53,180 nucleotides of DNA from SHLQ01 sp964562985 (GTDB lineage: Bacteria; Actinomycetota; Acidimicrobiia; Acidimicrobiales; SHLQ01): positions 1 to 53,180 of the forward strand of contig CAZLWE010000015.1 in NCBI GenBank assembly GCA_964562985.1. The letters run 5' to 3'. A program made the translations under genes and the position numbers. This document shows positions 15,882 through 24,781 of this stretch, in pieces (position 1 is the first letter of the stretch; every line of letters begins with the position of its first letter). Under the pieces are notes generated by a model, which searched no databases, was not told the origin of the DNA, and saw only the letters and a list, made by a program, of their open reading frames with translations.

Positions 15882-17416
15882 TCGCCGTTTGCCCTTCCGA
15901 ATAGCGGAGCGTCATCATCAAATAGTAGGCAGGTAATGACCCGATCCGGCTCGTCGGCCTGATTCCATGAGTCCTGCGTCGGCTGAAGGAACTTGAAGCT
16001 CAAGCCGCGAGGGTCGGTCGCAGGGACATACGCCTCGAGCGAGGTTCGGCAGACATCTTCGGCGTAGGCCGAGATGGCCCCTTCATCAAATGTGGTGATC
16101 GATGAGTCGATCAAGACCTCGCGGTAGACCTCAAATTGATGCTCTTCTTCGCATTCGACCTTCGTAACTTCGGTGACTTGGCCTGAACCAATATCGCCAA
16201 CGATGCAATCTCCAGCTCGAAGCTCAAAGACCGACGTTGTCGCGTCAGCGCTAACTTCTTCTACCGGCTCTGCAGCGGTCGTTGTCGTCTCTGGTGTGGC
16301 AGCTTCCGCGGCGGTGTCATCGTCTCCACCCGAGAGCAGCGACGAAATCAAAATGGCGGCGCCAATCAGGAGCGCAAGCCCCAACACGCCAGCAAGCAAC
16401 GGGCCAAGCCGTCGCTTGCTCGTTTCTTCTTCGGGCGTCACTCTGTCTTGTGGAACGGCAAGGTCGACGACGCTGGGCGCATTGGTTGGACGGATGGGTT
16501 CCTGGCGAAGGGGCGTTTCGTTCGGCGTACGCCACGCAGCGCCTCGGATGGTCGCGTCGGTGTCGACGGCTCCGGTCTGTGGGATTGGGTCGACCGGCGG
16601 GATTGTCGTCTCTGGTGCCGTTGGGATTGGGCCGACCTGTGGGATTGGGTCGACCGTTGGCATGGTGACTTCTGGTGCCGTCGGGATTGCATCGACCGTT
16701 GGCATGGTGACTTCTGGTGCCGTCGGGATTGGATCGACCGTTGGCATGGTGACTTCTGGTGCCGTCGGGATTGGATCGACCTGTGGGATTGGGTCGACCG
16801 TTGGCATGGTGACCTCAGATGCCGTCGGTGAAGGTGAGAGGCCTGATACCGCAGCGCCAACGCCCAAACCAGTTGCGACGCCGCCCAGGCCCTCGGGTCC
16901 AGGAGCTGCTTCGGGGGTCTCGCCAGCAGCACCGAGGATGTCCGATACGACCTGGCGCTCCTCGTACGCGCTCGTCCAGCCGTCTTCATAATCGCCTTCG
17001 CCGCCATCGGTGATCGATGGTTCGGCGCTAACAGGGGCAGTTTCTGGTGCGATCGCCTGCCAGCCACCTGGTGCTGGCTCTTCGGTCGTTTCCGCAGGAG
17101 CCGGTTTGGAACCAAAGGACAAGCTCGGTGGGGAGATGGGTTCGACCGTCACTGATGGAGTCGGAATCTCGGGATCCATAGTTGCTGGGGACGCGGTCAT
17201 ACTCGCCGCGCCGAAGCCTGCTGTGGCCGGCTCAGGTGCGGCCGCGGGCGCGTCAAGCACGGTCGAATCAGTTGCCCCTGGTGGGGCTCCTATTGATGGA
17301 TCACTGCTGCCGCTGGGAAGATCGCCGTCATAGAGGGCGCCTGGTTCAGCATCCGCGGGATACCACTTGCCATCTGAGGCGAGCCACCAACCTGGCCCTT
17401 GCCATACATCACTCAC
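15878..17416 (-). CDS. Single-pass membrane protein with PT-rich repeats and septum-formation-like domain
   Basis: A 512-residue protein. The N terminus carries WQGPGWWLASDGKWYPADAE, a Trp-rich motif that I associate with Acidimicrobiia membrane proteins. Residues 30-310 are low-complexity Pro/Thr/Glu/Val, including tandem copies of EVTMPTVDPIPTAP. A hydrophobic segment follows at about 343-366 (LGPLLAGVLGLALLIGAAIL), then a Thr-rich linker and a C-terminal extracellular domain with three Cys (GDCIVGDI, KVECEEEHQFEVY, EDVCRTSLEAY) plus CLLFDDD. This last part resembles the septum-formation domain found in actinobacterial envelope proteins. The large cytoplasmic Pro-rich region could bind partners. 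Confidence 0.75.
   Translation of the reverse strand: MSDVWQGPGWWLASDGKWYPADAEPGALYDGDLPSGSSDPSIGAPPGATDSTVLDAPAAAPEPATAGFGAASMTASPATMDPEIPTPSVTVEPISPPSLSFGSKPAPAETTEEPAPGGWQAIAPETAPVSAEPSITDGGEGDYEDGWTSAYEERQVVSDILGAAGETPEAAPGPEGLGGVATGLGVGAAVSGLSPSPTASEVTMPTVDPIPQVDPIPTAPEVTMPTVDPIPTAPEVTMPTVDAIPTAPEVTMPTVDPIPQVGPIPTAPETTIPPVDPIPQTGAVDTDATIRGAAWRTPNETPLRQEPIRPTNAPSVVDLAVPQDRVTPEEETSKRRLGPLLAGVLGLALLIGAAILISSLLSGGDDDTAAEAATPETTTTAAEPVEEVSADATTSVFELRAGDCIVGDIGSGQVTEVTKVECEEEHQFEVYREVLIDSSITTFDEGAISAYAEDVCRTSLEAYVPATDPRGLSFKFLQPTQDSWNQADEPDRVITCLLFDDDAPLFGRANGE
16600..16836 (-). repeat. 42-bp in-frame tandem repeats
   Basis: The unit CGACCGTTGGCATGGTGAC starts at 16651, 16693, 16735 and 16795 on the plus strand: exact 42-bp steps, then one 60-bp step. 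It encodes EVTMPTVDPIPTAP. It is in frame and coding, with no spacers, so not a CRISPR. Copy number is likely to vary between strains. Confidence 0.85.
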
Positions 17417-17478
17417 ACCATTAAGAGTAACCGAGCCGAGCGAAAGGTGTGAATCGCCTCAGGGAGTAGTTTGAATCG

Positions 17479-19233
17479 GTGATTCTTGTCGACGCCACGG
17501 ACGTAACGATGACCCGCCCCGGTCGCCCGCTACTCAATGCTGTTTCAGTCACGATTTCCAGCGGGGACCGCATTGGCGTGGTGGGACTCAACGGCACGGG
17601 AAAGTCCACATTGATTGACGTCTTGGCGGGTATTCGCGAGCCAGAATCCGGCTCGATTCGTCAGGCTCGCGATCTGCGGACAGTCACCCTGGAACAGAAC
17701 CCTGACCTCGGTACCGGATCCGTGCGGGACGCGGTCGTCGGCATTGCCGATTCCCCATGGGAGGTAGAGGCCGTTCTCGACCGGCTCGGCATGGGGTCGC
17801 GACTCGACGCCCCCGTTGCGGAGCTATCGGGCGGGGAAGCAAAACGGGTTGCTCTCGCACGAGCACTGGTTCAAGACCACGACCTGCTGATCCTTGACGA
17901 GCCGACAAACCACCTCGACGTTGGAGCGATCGAATGGCTAGAGGACCGGTTGTCGCGCTCGAAAGCCGGCATCGTTCTGGTCACGCACGACCGCCACGTT
18001 TTGGATCGGGTTACGACTCGAGTGTTGGAAATTGATCGTGGAGACCTCTTCCTTCACGAGGGTGGGTACGACGCATACCTAGAAGGTCGAGCGCTTCGTC
18101 AAGAACAGGCAGAGCGAGCTGAGGCCGTCCGAAAGAACCTCGCGCGGACAGAACTCGCCTGGCTCCGGCGAGGCGCTCCAGCCCGGACGAGTAAGGCGAA
18201 GGCACGTATTCGCAGCGCGACTGAACTCGTCGAGCACAAGCCCCAGGAAGCGGCCCGTTCGGGATCGCTGGACCTGCACTTCGGCACGCCGCGCCTCGGC
18301 AACGACGTTGTGGAACTGCGCGACGTTGGGTTCTCGCACCCCGGATCGTCTCCGCTGTTCGAAGGCGTGAACCTCGCAATCGATCGGCGAGAACGGCTAG
18401 GCGTTGTGGGCGCCAATGGCACGGGTAAGTCCACGCTGCTCGACGTGATGGCAGGGAAGCGTCGACCGACGACAGGCGACGTTGCGATCGGCTCCACGGT
18501 GAAACTATCCCTGTTCGATCAGCGTGGCGTCGATCTCGACCCCGCAGCCAGGGTGTGGGAAGCCGTCGCCGGCGATGCTCCGAAGCCCGATTGGCACGAC
18601 ATTGCGCTCATGGAGAGCTTCTGGTTCGACAGCGACGTGCAGTACGCCCCGATCGAACTGCTGAGCGGTGGCGAACGACGCCGCCTGCAACTGTTGATCA
18701 CCCTGGCGCAACGGCCAAACGTGTTGTTACTCGATGAGCCAACGAACGACCTCGATCTCGATACGTTGCGCGTGTTGGAGGACTTCCTCGAAGACTTCCC
18801 AGGCGCGGTGATCGTCGTCAGTCACGATCGAGCATTTCTCGAACGAACCGTCGACGACGTTGTGGTATTCGACGGTTCCGGCACGGTGGGTCGCCGCCCC
18901 GGTGGGTACGAGGCATACGAGACCTTTCGGCGGGAACAGAAAGCCGACCGGGCATCCACGGCGAGCTCGGGCACCAACAATTCGGCCAAACCCGTACCGA
19001 CTCGATCGTCATCAGGGCGTTCTAAGAGCACGCTGCGGCACCTGCTCAAACAGAACGAGAAGGAGACCACCGTCCTCGAACGCCGTCGGGTCGAGCTCAC
19101 CGACGAACTTTCCCAAGCGGGCGACGATCACGATGCCCTGGCTCGTATCGGCACAGAGCTGGGTGAGCTAGCAACAGCCATTGACGCGCTCGAAGAAGGC
19201 TGGCTCGAACTCAGCGAGGAACTCGAGGGTTAG
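17479..19233 (+). CDS. ABC-F family ATPase (Uup/Ettα type)
   Basis: A 584-residue soluble protein with two ABC ATPase domains and no membrane segments. Walker A motifs are GLNGTGKST (about residue 37) and GANGTGKST (about 315); signatures are LSGGEAKR and LSGGERRR; Walker B motifs LLILDEPTNHLD and VLLLDEPTNDLD. A C-terminal coiled coil (LRHLLKQNEKETTVLERR onward) resembles Uup. ABC-F proteins act on the ribosome, easing stalled translation or antibiotic stress. The GTG start gives MILVDATDV; AGGGAG lies 12 nt upstream, a long spacing. Divergent from the membrane protein at 17416. Confidence 0.93.
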   Translation: MILVDATDVTMTRPGRPLLNAVSVTISSGDRIGVVGLNGTGKSTLIDVLAGIREPESGSIRQARDLRTVTLEQNPDLGTGSVRDAVVGIADSPWEVEAVLDRLGMGSRLDAPVAELSGGEAKRVALARALVQDHDLLILDEPTNHLDVGAIEWLEDRLSRSKAGIVLVTHDRHVLDRVTTRVLEIDRGDLFLHEGGYDAYLEGRALRQEQAERAEAVRKNLARTELAWLRRGAPARTSKAKARIRSATELVEHKPQEAARSGSLDLHFGTPRLGNDVVELRDVGFSHPGSSPLFEGVNLAIDRRERLGVVGANGTGKSTLLDVMAGKRRPTTGDVAIGSTVKLSLFDQRGVDLDPAARVWEAVAGDAPKPDWHDIALMESFWFDSDVQYAPIELLSGGERRRLQLLITLAQRPNVLLLDEPTNDLDLDTLRVLEDFLEDFPGAVIVVSHDRAFLERTVDDVVVFDGSGTVGRRPGGYEAYETFRREQKADRASTASSGTNNSAKPVPTRSSSGRSKSTLRHLLKQNEKETTVLERRRVELTDELSQAGDDHDALARIGTELGELATAIDALEEGWLELSEELEG

Positions 19234-19283
19234 TCAGACCTTCAGCTACCGCAAAGCGCGGGCCTGGGCGTACCCTTGGCGAC

Positions 19284-19964
19284 ATGAGTGATTCCGTCCG
19301 TGACGATGTCGAGATCGATGGTGAAGAGGCTGTAGGCCCGGCGCCGAGCGCCGAAGGCGACGGGCTCGTGCTGTCCATAAGCGATGCCGCGCTCGAGAAG
19401 GTGATGGAGATTCGCAACGGCGAAGACGATGCCGAAAACACCGGTCTACGTGTGATGATCGTCGGAACCCGTGGCGTCGAATTTGACTACGACCTTTCCC
19501 TGGAGACCGTCTCGGAAGTCTCCGAAGGTGCACTGGTGTACCAAGTGGGCGAGCTCTCGGTCATCATCCCCGACGACAGTGTCGACGACATGCGAGGCTC
19601 GACCCTCGACATCCCGTCGAACCCGATGCAGGGTGGTTTGGTCATCCGAAACCCGAACCGGCCGCCCGTCCTCGCACCCGAGGATGTCGAACTGACCGGA
19701 ACCTTGTCGGAGAAGGTGCAGCAGTTGCTCGACCTCAGCATTAACCCGGCCCTCGCCGCACACGGTGGGTTTGCGAGTCTGGTCAAGGTAGAGAACGACA
19801 CCGAGGTGCACGTGCTTATGGGTGGCGGCTGCCAGGGCTGCTCGATGAGCGCTATGACGCTGACCGAGGGCATCAAAACCGCGATCGTGGATGCCATTCC
19901 CGAGGTCACCGAAGTCATCGACGCCACCGATCACTCCGCTGGCGAAAACCCGTTCTATACGTGA
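19284..19964 (+). CDS. NfuA-like Fe-S cluster carrier
   Basis: A 226-residue protein. The N-terminal half (ISDAALEKVMEI onward) is a degenerate A-type/HesB-like domain without its Cys triad. The C-terminal half is a NifU domain with the cluster-binding GGGCQGCSMSAMTL. This is the NfuA architecture: it carries 4Fe-4S clusters to target enzymes. An acidic leader of about 25 residues precedes the domain. Starts 51 bp after the ABC-F stop. The repeat on the minus strand and a strong terminator follow. Confidence 0.88.
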   Translation: MSDSVRDDVEIDGEEAVGPAPSAEGDGLVLSISDAALEKVMEIRNGEDDAENTGLRVMIVGTRGVEFDYDLSLETVSEVSEGALVYQVGELSVIIPDDSVDDMRGSTLDIPSNPMQGGLVIRNPNRPPVLAPEDVELTGTLSEKVQQLLDLSINPALAAHGGFASLVKVENDTEVHVLMGGGCQGCSMSAMTLTEGIKTAIVDAIPEVTEVIDATDHSAGENPFYT

Positions 19965-19971
19965 AGCCTTA

Positions 19972-20068
19972 GCCGCCAGCGACTCCGTCGCCATTTTGGC
20001 GGCACGGGTTCACGTGGATCATTCGCCGCAATCGCACATTCGCCTTCGCTCGGTGTGCTCTGCGGATT
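19972..20068 (-). repeat. Dispersed repeat, inverted copy with double-stem hairpin
   Basis: Read on the minus strand it starts AATCCGCAGAGCACACCGAG at 20068, matching the array at 1115. It ends in GCCGCCA / TGGCGGC (plus 19997-20003 and 19972-19978) around GCGAC / GTCGC with a GGA loop and an unpaired AAATG. Stem bases differ from the 1115 array but stay paired. It lies in the gap between two convergent genes. Confidence 0.85.
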
Positions 20069-20094
20069 GAAGGGCAGTTTTTCGCCAAAACGCG

Positions 20095-20134
20095 AAAGCG
20101 CAGCGCAACCAGGCAAGGTCACGCTGCGCTTTGA
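20095..20134. terminator. Bidirectional terminator
   Basis: AAAGCGCAGCG (20095-20105) and CGCTGCGCTTT (20122-20132) form an 11-bp stem with a 16-nt loop and A/T flanks on both sides. It separates the NfuA-like gene from the convergent gene at 20184. Confidence 0.75.
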
Positions 20135-20183
20135 CTGACTACTGGTTGTGTTTGGGAGAAACCTGTAGCCGGGGGCTTGTTGG

Positions 20184-20834
20184 CTAGGCCGTGAAGTTGG
20201 CCTCGTCCGCGTTGCGCTTAGCGCGATCGCCCTTGTTGGCACGATCGCCCTTGTTCGCCCGGTCGCCCTTCTTACCGAAGCCACCGCCATCTTCGAGGCG
20301 GGTGGTGATGCGGTCTTCCAGGCCGGCGAGGCGCTCGTCAGCTTGTTCTTGGGTGAGGCGGCCGTTCTCTACTGCGGCGTTGACCCGTTCGGTCGAGCGC
20401 TCGACGAAGAGGTCGACGACTCCGCCGAGGCTGTCGCCTGCGATGTCGGCCAGTGAGGAACCGTCGGCCTTGGCGGCCTGGAGCTCTTCCACACTGATAC
20501 CGATCGTTCCAGCAAGCTCTTCGAGCTTCTCCGCACGAGCTTCTTCGCGCTGGGCCTTCACGAGTTCACGGGCCGACTCGGCGTTGTCCACCTGGTCTTG
20601 GGTGATGGTCCCGTCAGCGATCAGTCCGTCGATCACATTTTGGACTCGGGCCTGGCGACCCTCTTGGCGATTACCGCGTCGTCCTTGCCGGGAGTCCTCG
20701 GACTCTTCGACCGCTGGGTCGGTCGTGGACGGAGCATCTGCCTCCTGCGCTCCGGCGATGCCTGCTGTCCCGAGGGTTAGGGCTGCGACGCCGATTGCGC
20801 CAGCCCCGATGAGTGAGAAGTTCTTCTTAGTCAT
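20184..20834 (-). CDS. Secreted helical protein with KGDRAN repeats
   Basis: A 216-residue protein with a signal peptide (MTKKNFSLIGAGAIGVAALT to GIAGAQ). The mature part is helical, highly charged, with LTQEQ-type turns (GTITQDQVDNAESARELV and GRLTQEQADERLAGLEDRI) that resemble small secreted proteins grouped with YckD/DUF2680. The C terminus has three tandem KGDRAN units. Divergent from a two-component system at 21032 with 197 bp between them, so it is a probable target of that system, perhaps as an envelope-stress reporter or chaperone like CpxP; this role is an inference. Confidence 0.7.
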   Translation of the reverse strand: MTKKNFSLIGAGAIGVAALTLGTAGIAGAQEADAPSTTDPAVEESEDSRQGRRGNRQEGRQARVQNVIDGLIADGTITQDQVDNAESARELVKAQREEARAEKLEELAGTIGISVEELQAAKADGSSLADIAGDSLGGVVDLFVERSTERVNAAVENGRLTQEQADERLAGLEDRITTRLEDGGGFGKKGDRANKGDRANKGDRAKRNADEANFTA

Positions 20835-20971
20835 TTTTATTCAGTCTCTCTTTAGTCGTGTTTCAATTGACCGCTCGCTTGCGGTGATACCCAGTAGACG
20901 GGACCTTCTACAAAAGGATCTGATCGCGAGCTGAAACGGTGCTGATCGGTTCCTGAAAGCAATGTAAGAAG

Positions 20972-20998
20972 CTTCAGGGTTCTCTTCGGCGGCTTCAG
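20972..20998 (+). promoter_or_regulatory. CTTCAG repeats, possible response-regulator site
   Basis: CTTCAG (20972), CTTCGG (20984) and CTTCAG (20993) lie in the 197-bp divergent region between the secreted protein and the response regulator. Spacing (12 and 9 bp) departs from a strict 11-bp PhoB box, so this is tentative. Confidence 0.3.
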
Positions 20999-21031
20999 CT
21001 TGCTCTCACTCGGAGTCGATACTGTCGGGGT

Positions 21032-21748
21032 ATGGCCAATGCCTCGACTCAAGACAACCAGGCGAAGATTCTCGTGGTGGAGGACGACCAAGGGGTTCGA
21101 GAATCCCTCGCGGTCGTCCTGCAAGTGCAGTCCTATAACGTGCGCGGGGTCGACCGCGGCGAGCTTGCCTTGGATGCGCAGCGCGACTTCGATCCCGAGC
21201 TGGTGATCCTCGATCTCAACCTTCCTGGTATCGATGGCTTGGAGACGTGTAGACGTTTACGGAGCGCGGGATTTGGAGGGCCTATCTTGATGCTGACGGC
21301 ACGCCACGATGTTGCTGACCGGGTAGCCGGTTTGGATGCAGGGGCCGACGATTACCTCCCCAAGCCCTTCGCCCTCGACGAACTCCTCGCTCGGGTCCGT
21401 GCGCTCCTTCGGTCCTTTGATCTCGAAGGCGATGGCGGCGGTGACGACGGCACGCTTGCCCTCGATGACTTGGTGGTCGACCTCGGGGCACGTCGAGTAA
21501 CGCGCGGCGAAAGTGAGATAGAGGTGACCCGCATCGAGTTCGAGTTGCTGTCCTATCTTCTCGAACACGCCGATCGCGTCCTCGACCGAAACGACATACA
21601 GCTACATGTTTGGGGTTATGACGAAGACCTTGGCTCCAACAGCCTCGAGGTGTTCGTGTCTGCTCTTCGCAAGAAGCTCGAGGCCGATGGTGGATCGCGG
21701 CTCATCCATACCAAGCGCGGGGTCGGCTACGTCGCCCGGGTTTCGTGA
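21032..21748 (+). CDS. OmpR-family response regulator (MprA-like)
   Basis: A 238-residue regulator with receiver AKILVVEDDQGVRESL, phospho-Asp in LVILDLNLPGIDG, LMLTARHD and Lys in DDYLPKPFAL. After an acidic linker (LEGDGGGDDGT) comes the winged-helix domain with VFVSALRKKLE and TKRGVGYVARV. Closest in style to mycobacterial MprA. Ten bases separate it from the kinase ATG, so the genes form one operon. Confidence 0.94.
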   Translation: MANASTQDNQAKILVVEDDQGVRESLAVVLQVQSYNVRGVDRGELALDAQRDFDPELVILDLNLPGIDGLETCRRLRSAGFGGPILMLTARHDVADRVAGLDAGADDYLPKPFALDELLARVRALLRSFDLEGDGGGDDGTLALDDLVVDLGARRVTRGESEIEVTRIEFELLSYLLEHADRVLDRNDIQLHVWGYDEDLGSNSLEVFVSALRKKLEADGGSRLIHTKRGVGYVARVS

Positions 21749-21758
21749 TCGGTAGGTC

Positions 21759-23087
21759 ATGAAGCTGCAAAGCCGCCTTGCTCTTACCGTCGCTGCCTCG
21801 GCCGCGTTTGCCATCTTCCTGAGCGCGGCCACCTTTTGGGTCCTTGCGTCCCAAACGCAACGAGCCGCCTTCGATGATGGCCTCGTTAGTGCTGCCGAGG
21901 AACCACGTGAAGTCCTTGAAGATCTCCGCGGCGTCCAGCGAGCTCGCGGTTTTGGCGGGGTGCTCGAACAGCGGCCAGGTGATGAACGCGTTTTCACCCG
22001 CTTGCGAATTACCGATGCTCGCGGCGCCGTAATTTTTGACGATGGACTTCCCGACGTTGCGTTAGCCGGCGAGCCGCGACTGCAAACCATCGAGATCGAC
22101 GGCGAGCGATGGCGGATGGCCGCTGCTCAGACCGGTCCAAATGGTCGGATCACCGTGCAGGTTGCCCGCAACGTAGAGGACGTTGAGGCCGGGTTGTCCA
22201 GGCTGCGAAGCCGAATCTTGTTGTGGTCTCTGCTGGGAGTCGCCGTAGCGGGCGGCCTTGGGGCGCTCGTTGCCCAACGTCTCACGGCGCCGATCACGGC
22301 GGTCTCTGCGGCAGCCAAGTCGATGGCGCTGCGTCAGGATCTTCCTAGTCGGATCAACGTCGATCGCAGCGATGAGATCGGCGAGTTGGCGACCTCGTTC
22401 AACCAGATGCTGGCGGCGCTTGAGACCAGTCGAGATCAGCAACGTCGACTCGTCGCTGATGCCAGCCACGAACTTCGCACACCACTTACCAGCTTGCGCC
22501 TCAAGATCGACCTGCTCGACTCGACGCCCGACCTCCCCGCGGCACAACGTCAGGAACTGCTCAACGGGTCGGCCTCGGAACTGCAGCGGCTCTCGGACCT
22601 GGTCGCGGAGTTGGTGAGTTTGGCTTCAGACCCGACCGACCTTGAAGAAGAGCCGGTGCCGACATCTCTGGCCATGTTGGCCAACGATGTTGCCGCGAGC
22701 GCCCAACAGCGACATGCGCGTGAGATCACGGTGGAAGTTATCGCGGATGCGCCTATCGATCTGCGGCCCAACATGGTGCGTCGCTCCATTGCGAACATCG
22801 TCGGCAACGCCGTGAAATATTCAGCCACCGGCCAGCCGATCCGCGTGATAGTCGACCGCGCATCGATCGAGGTGCACGACCGTGGCGAAGGCATCGCTGA
22901 GGCCGACCTTCCCCACGTCTTTGATCGCTTCTTCCGGTCGCCGACGGCCAGGACGCGTCCTGGAAACGGCATCGGATTGGCCATCGTGGCACGGGTCGCC
23001 GAACTCCACGGCGGTACCACGTGGGCACGCAACGCCGACGGTGGCGGTGCGATCGTCGGCTTTTCTCTGGCTCCCGACGGGAAGTAA
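21759..23087 (+). CDS. Sensor histidine kinase (HAMP type, MprB-like)
   Basis: A 442-residue kinase with membrane helices at about 8-30 and 150-170 around an extracytoplasmic sensor of about 120 residues. HAMP follows (QRLTAPITAVSAAAKSMAL). H-box DASHELRTPLTSLRLKI; N-box IANIVGNAVKYS; G-boxes DRGEGIAEADL and GNGIGLAIVARVAELHGG. It likely senses envelope or signal stress, and the divergent secreted helical protein is a plausible target or ligand. Signal not known from sequence. Confidence 0.94.
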   Translation: MKLQSRLALTVAASAAFAIFLSAATFWVLASQTQRAAFDDGLVSAAEEPREVLEDLRGVQRARGFGGVLEQRPGDERVFTRLRITDARGAVIFDDGLPDVALAGEPRLQTIEIDGERWRMAAAQTGPNGRITVQVARNVEDVEAGLSRLRSRILLWSLLGVAVAGGLGALVAQRLTAPITAVSAAAKSMALRQDLPSRINVDRSDEIGELATSFNQMLAALETSRDQQRRLVADASHELRTPLTSLRLKIDLLDSTPDLPAAQRQELLNGSASELQRLSDLVAELVSLASDPTDLEEEPVPTSLAMLANDVAASAQQRHAREITVEVIADAPIDLRPNMVRRSIANIVGNAVKYSATGQPIRVIVDRASIEVHDRGEGIAEADLPHVFDRFFRSPTARTRPGNGIGLAIVARVAELHGGTTWARNADGGGAIVGFSLAPDGK

Positions 23088-23115
23088 ACCCACCATCTTG
23101 AGGTTGACTGGAGCC

Positions 23116-24720
23116 ATGAGTGCTTTAGCGGACCTTGACTTCGACAACCGTTTTACCGCCGAACTCCCGGCGGATCCGAACCTTACGAACCTTCCCCATC
23201 AAGCGCCGGGTGCTGCGTTCAGTCGGGTTGAGCCCACTTCGACATCGGCTCCGGAACTGATTGCGGTGTCGGCCGAGGCGGCCGAAATGCTCGGTCTCAG
23301 CGACGAGCAACTCAAGAGCGACGAATTCCGAGACATGGTCACCGGCAACCTCGTCCTGCCCGGGATGGATGCCTTCGCCATGCGTTACGGCGGCCACCAA
23401 TTCGGCAACTGGGCCGGGCAGTTGGGAGATGGTCGAGCGATCAACCTGGGTGAGTTGCGCATACCCGATGGGACTCGCCGAACGCTTCAGCTCAAAGGTG
23501 CCGGACGAACCCCATATTCACGCTCTGCGGACGGATTGGCTGTTCTGCGATCTTCGGTTCGAGAGTTCGTGACCTCCGAGGCCATGTTCCACCTCGGCGT
23601 ACCCACCACGAGAGCTCTGTCGCTCGGACTCACCGGCGACCAGGTGATGCGCGACATGCTCTACGACGGCAACCCCGCGCTCGAACCCGGCGCCATTGTT
23701 TGCCGGGTCGCGCCGAGCTTCATCCGATTCGGAAATTTCGAGCTACCCGCTTCGCTCGGGGAGATCGACGAGCTTCGAGCCCTCGCCAACTTCACGATCC
23801 GCGAATACTTCGCCGACCTGTGGCCCGAGAACGGCGAACCCACGACCGACACCTACGTGCAGTTCTTCCGTGAGGTCGTGCGCACGGCCGCCGAGATGAT
23901 CGTGCAGTGGCAGCGGGTCGGGTTCGTCCATGGCGTAATGAACACCGACAACCTTTCGATCCTCGGTCTGACGATCGACTATGGCCCCTACGGTTGGCTC
24001 GAAGACTTCGACCCAGGATGGACGCCCAACACCACCGACGCCCACGGCCGCCGATATCGCTTCGGTAACCAGCCAGGTATCGGACAGTGGAATCTCGCAC
24101 AGCTTGGAAACGCGCTGTTCCCACTCATCGAAGAGGTAGAGCCCCTACAAGAGGCGATTGATGAATACGTCACGATCTTTACCGATGGTCATCAAGACAT
24201 GTTCCGCTCCAAGCTCGGACTCGTCGAATGGGACTACGGCCGCGACGAGTTGCTCTCGTCGGAATTGCTGGAGCTACTCCAGGCCGCCGAAACCGACATG
24301 ACCCGCTTCTATCGAGCGCTGGCGACGGTGCCAAGCGGTGAAGACGTTGCAGCCGATGATCGCTTCGCTCCGCTATTGCAAGCCTTCTACCAGCCCGATG
24401 AGCAACTCACTGACGAGTTGCGTGGCCGCTGGGATGGGTGGCTCGATCGATACACCGCTCGCCTCAGAGGTGAAGGCCGTTCCGACGACGAACGTCGAGT
24501 GGCGATGGACGCGGTGAACCCGCTCTATGTCATGCGCAACTACCTCGCGCAGCTCGCCATCGACGCCGCAGAAAAGGGCGACTTCTCCGAAGTGAATGAG
24601 CTGCTCGATGTCATGGGCAACCCCTACGTCGAACAACCCGGTCGGGAACGCTTCGCCGAACTTCGGCCGGACTGGGCCCGCACCCGGGTCGGCTGCTCCA
24701 TGCTCAGCTGCAGCAGCTAA
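23116..24720 (+). CDS. selO: Protein adenylyltransferase SelO (UPF0061)
   Basis: A 534-residue pseudokinase that transfers AMP from ATP to Ser, Thr or Tyr of proteins and acts in redox stress in the known cases. Family blocks: RYGGHQFGNWAGQLGDGRA, LQLKGAGRTPYSRSADG, VGFVHGVMNTDNLSILGLTI and IDYGPYGWLEDFDP, then FGNQPGIGQWNL. The C terminus is GCSMLSCSS; the Cys in CSS is at the position where vertebrate SelO has selenocysteine, so this is the Cys form. Start MSALADLDFDN follows the kinase stop by 28 bp with GGAG upstream. The longer frame overlaps the kinase and is rejected. Confidence 0.96.
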   Translation: MSALADLDFDNRFTAELPADPNLTNLPHQAPGAAFSRVEPTSTSAPELIAVSAEAAEMLGLSDEQLKSDEFRDMVTGNLVLPGMDAFAMRYGGHQFGNWAGQLGDGRAINLGELRIPDGTRRTLQLKGAGRTPYSRSADGLAVLRSSVREFVTSEAMFHLGVPTTRALSLGLTGDQVMRDMLYDGNPALEPGAIVCRVAPSFIRFGNFELPASLGEIDELRALANFTIREYFADLWPENGEPTTDTYVQFFREVVRTAAEMIVQWQRVGFVHGVMNTDNLSILGLTIDYGPYGWLEDFDPGWTPNTTDAHGRRYRFGNQPGIGQWNLAQLGNALFPLIEEVEPLQEAIDEYVTIFTDGHQDMFRSKLGLVEWDYGRDELLSSELLELLQAAETDMTRFYRALATVPSGEDVAADDRFAPLLQAFYQPDEQLTDELRGRWDGWLDRYTARLRGEGRSDDERRVAMDAVNPLYVMRNYLAQLAIDAAEKGDFSEVNELLDVMGNPYVEQPGRERFAELRPDWARTRVGCSMLSCSS

Positions 24721-24781
24721 TAGTTCTGGTCGAAAACCGGGCGATAGTAACGGATTCTGACCACAGATCCGTTAAGCGGCG

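Noticed and set aside
16600..16836. Regular 42-bp repeats as a non-coding array
   Set aside because: They are in frame, code a Pro/Thr/Val-rich protein segment, and lack spacers.
16173..16991. Plus-strand open frame of 272 codons
   Set aside because: It is the antisense of the repetitive membrane-protein gene on the minus strand; its composition (Ser/Gly/Val repeats) follows from the repeat, and it has no start signal.
24690..24720. Selenocysteine in the SelO C terminus
   Set aside because: The codon at the Sec position is a normal Cys codon, and no in-frame TGA or SECIS-like need exists.
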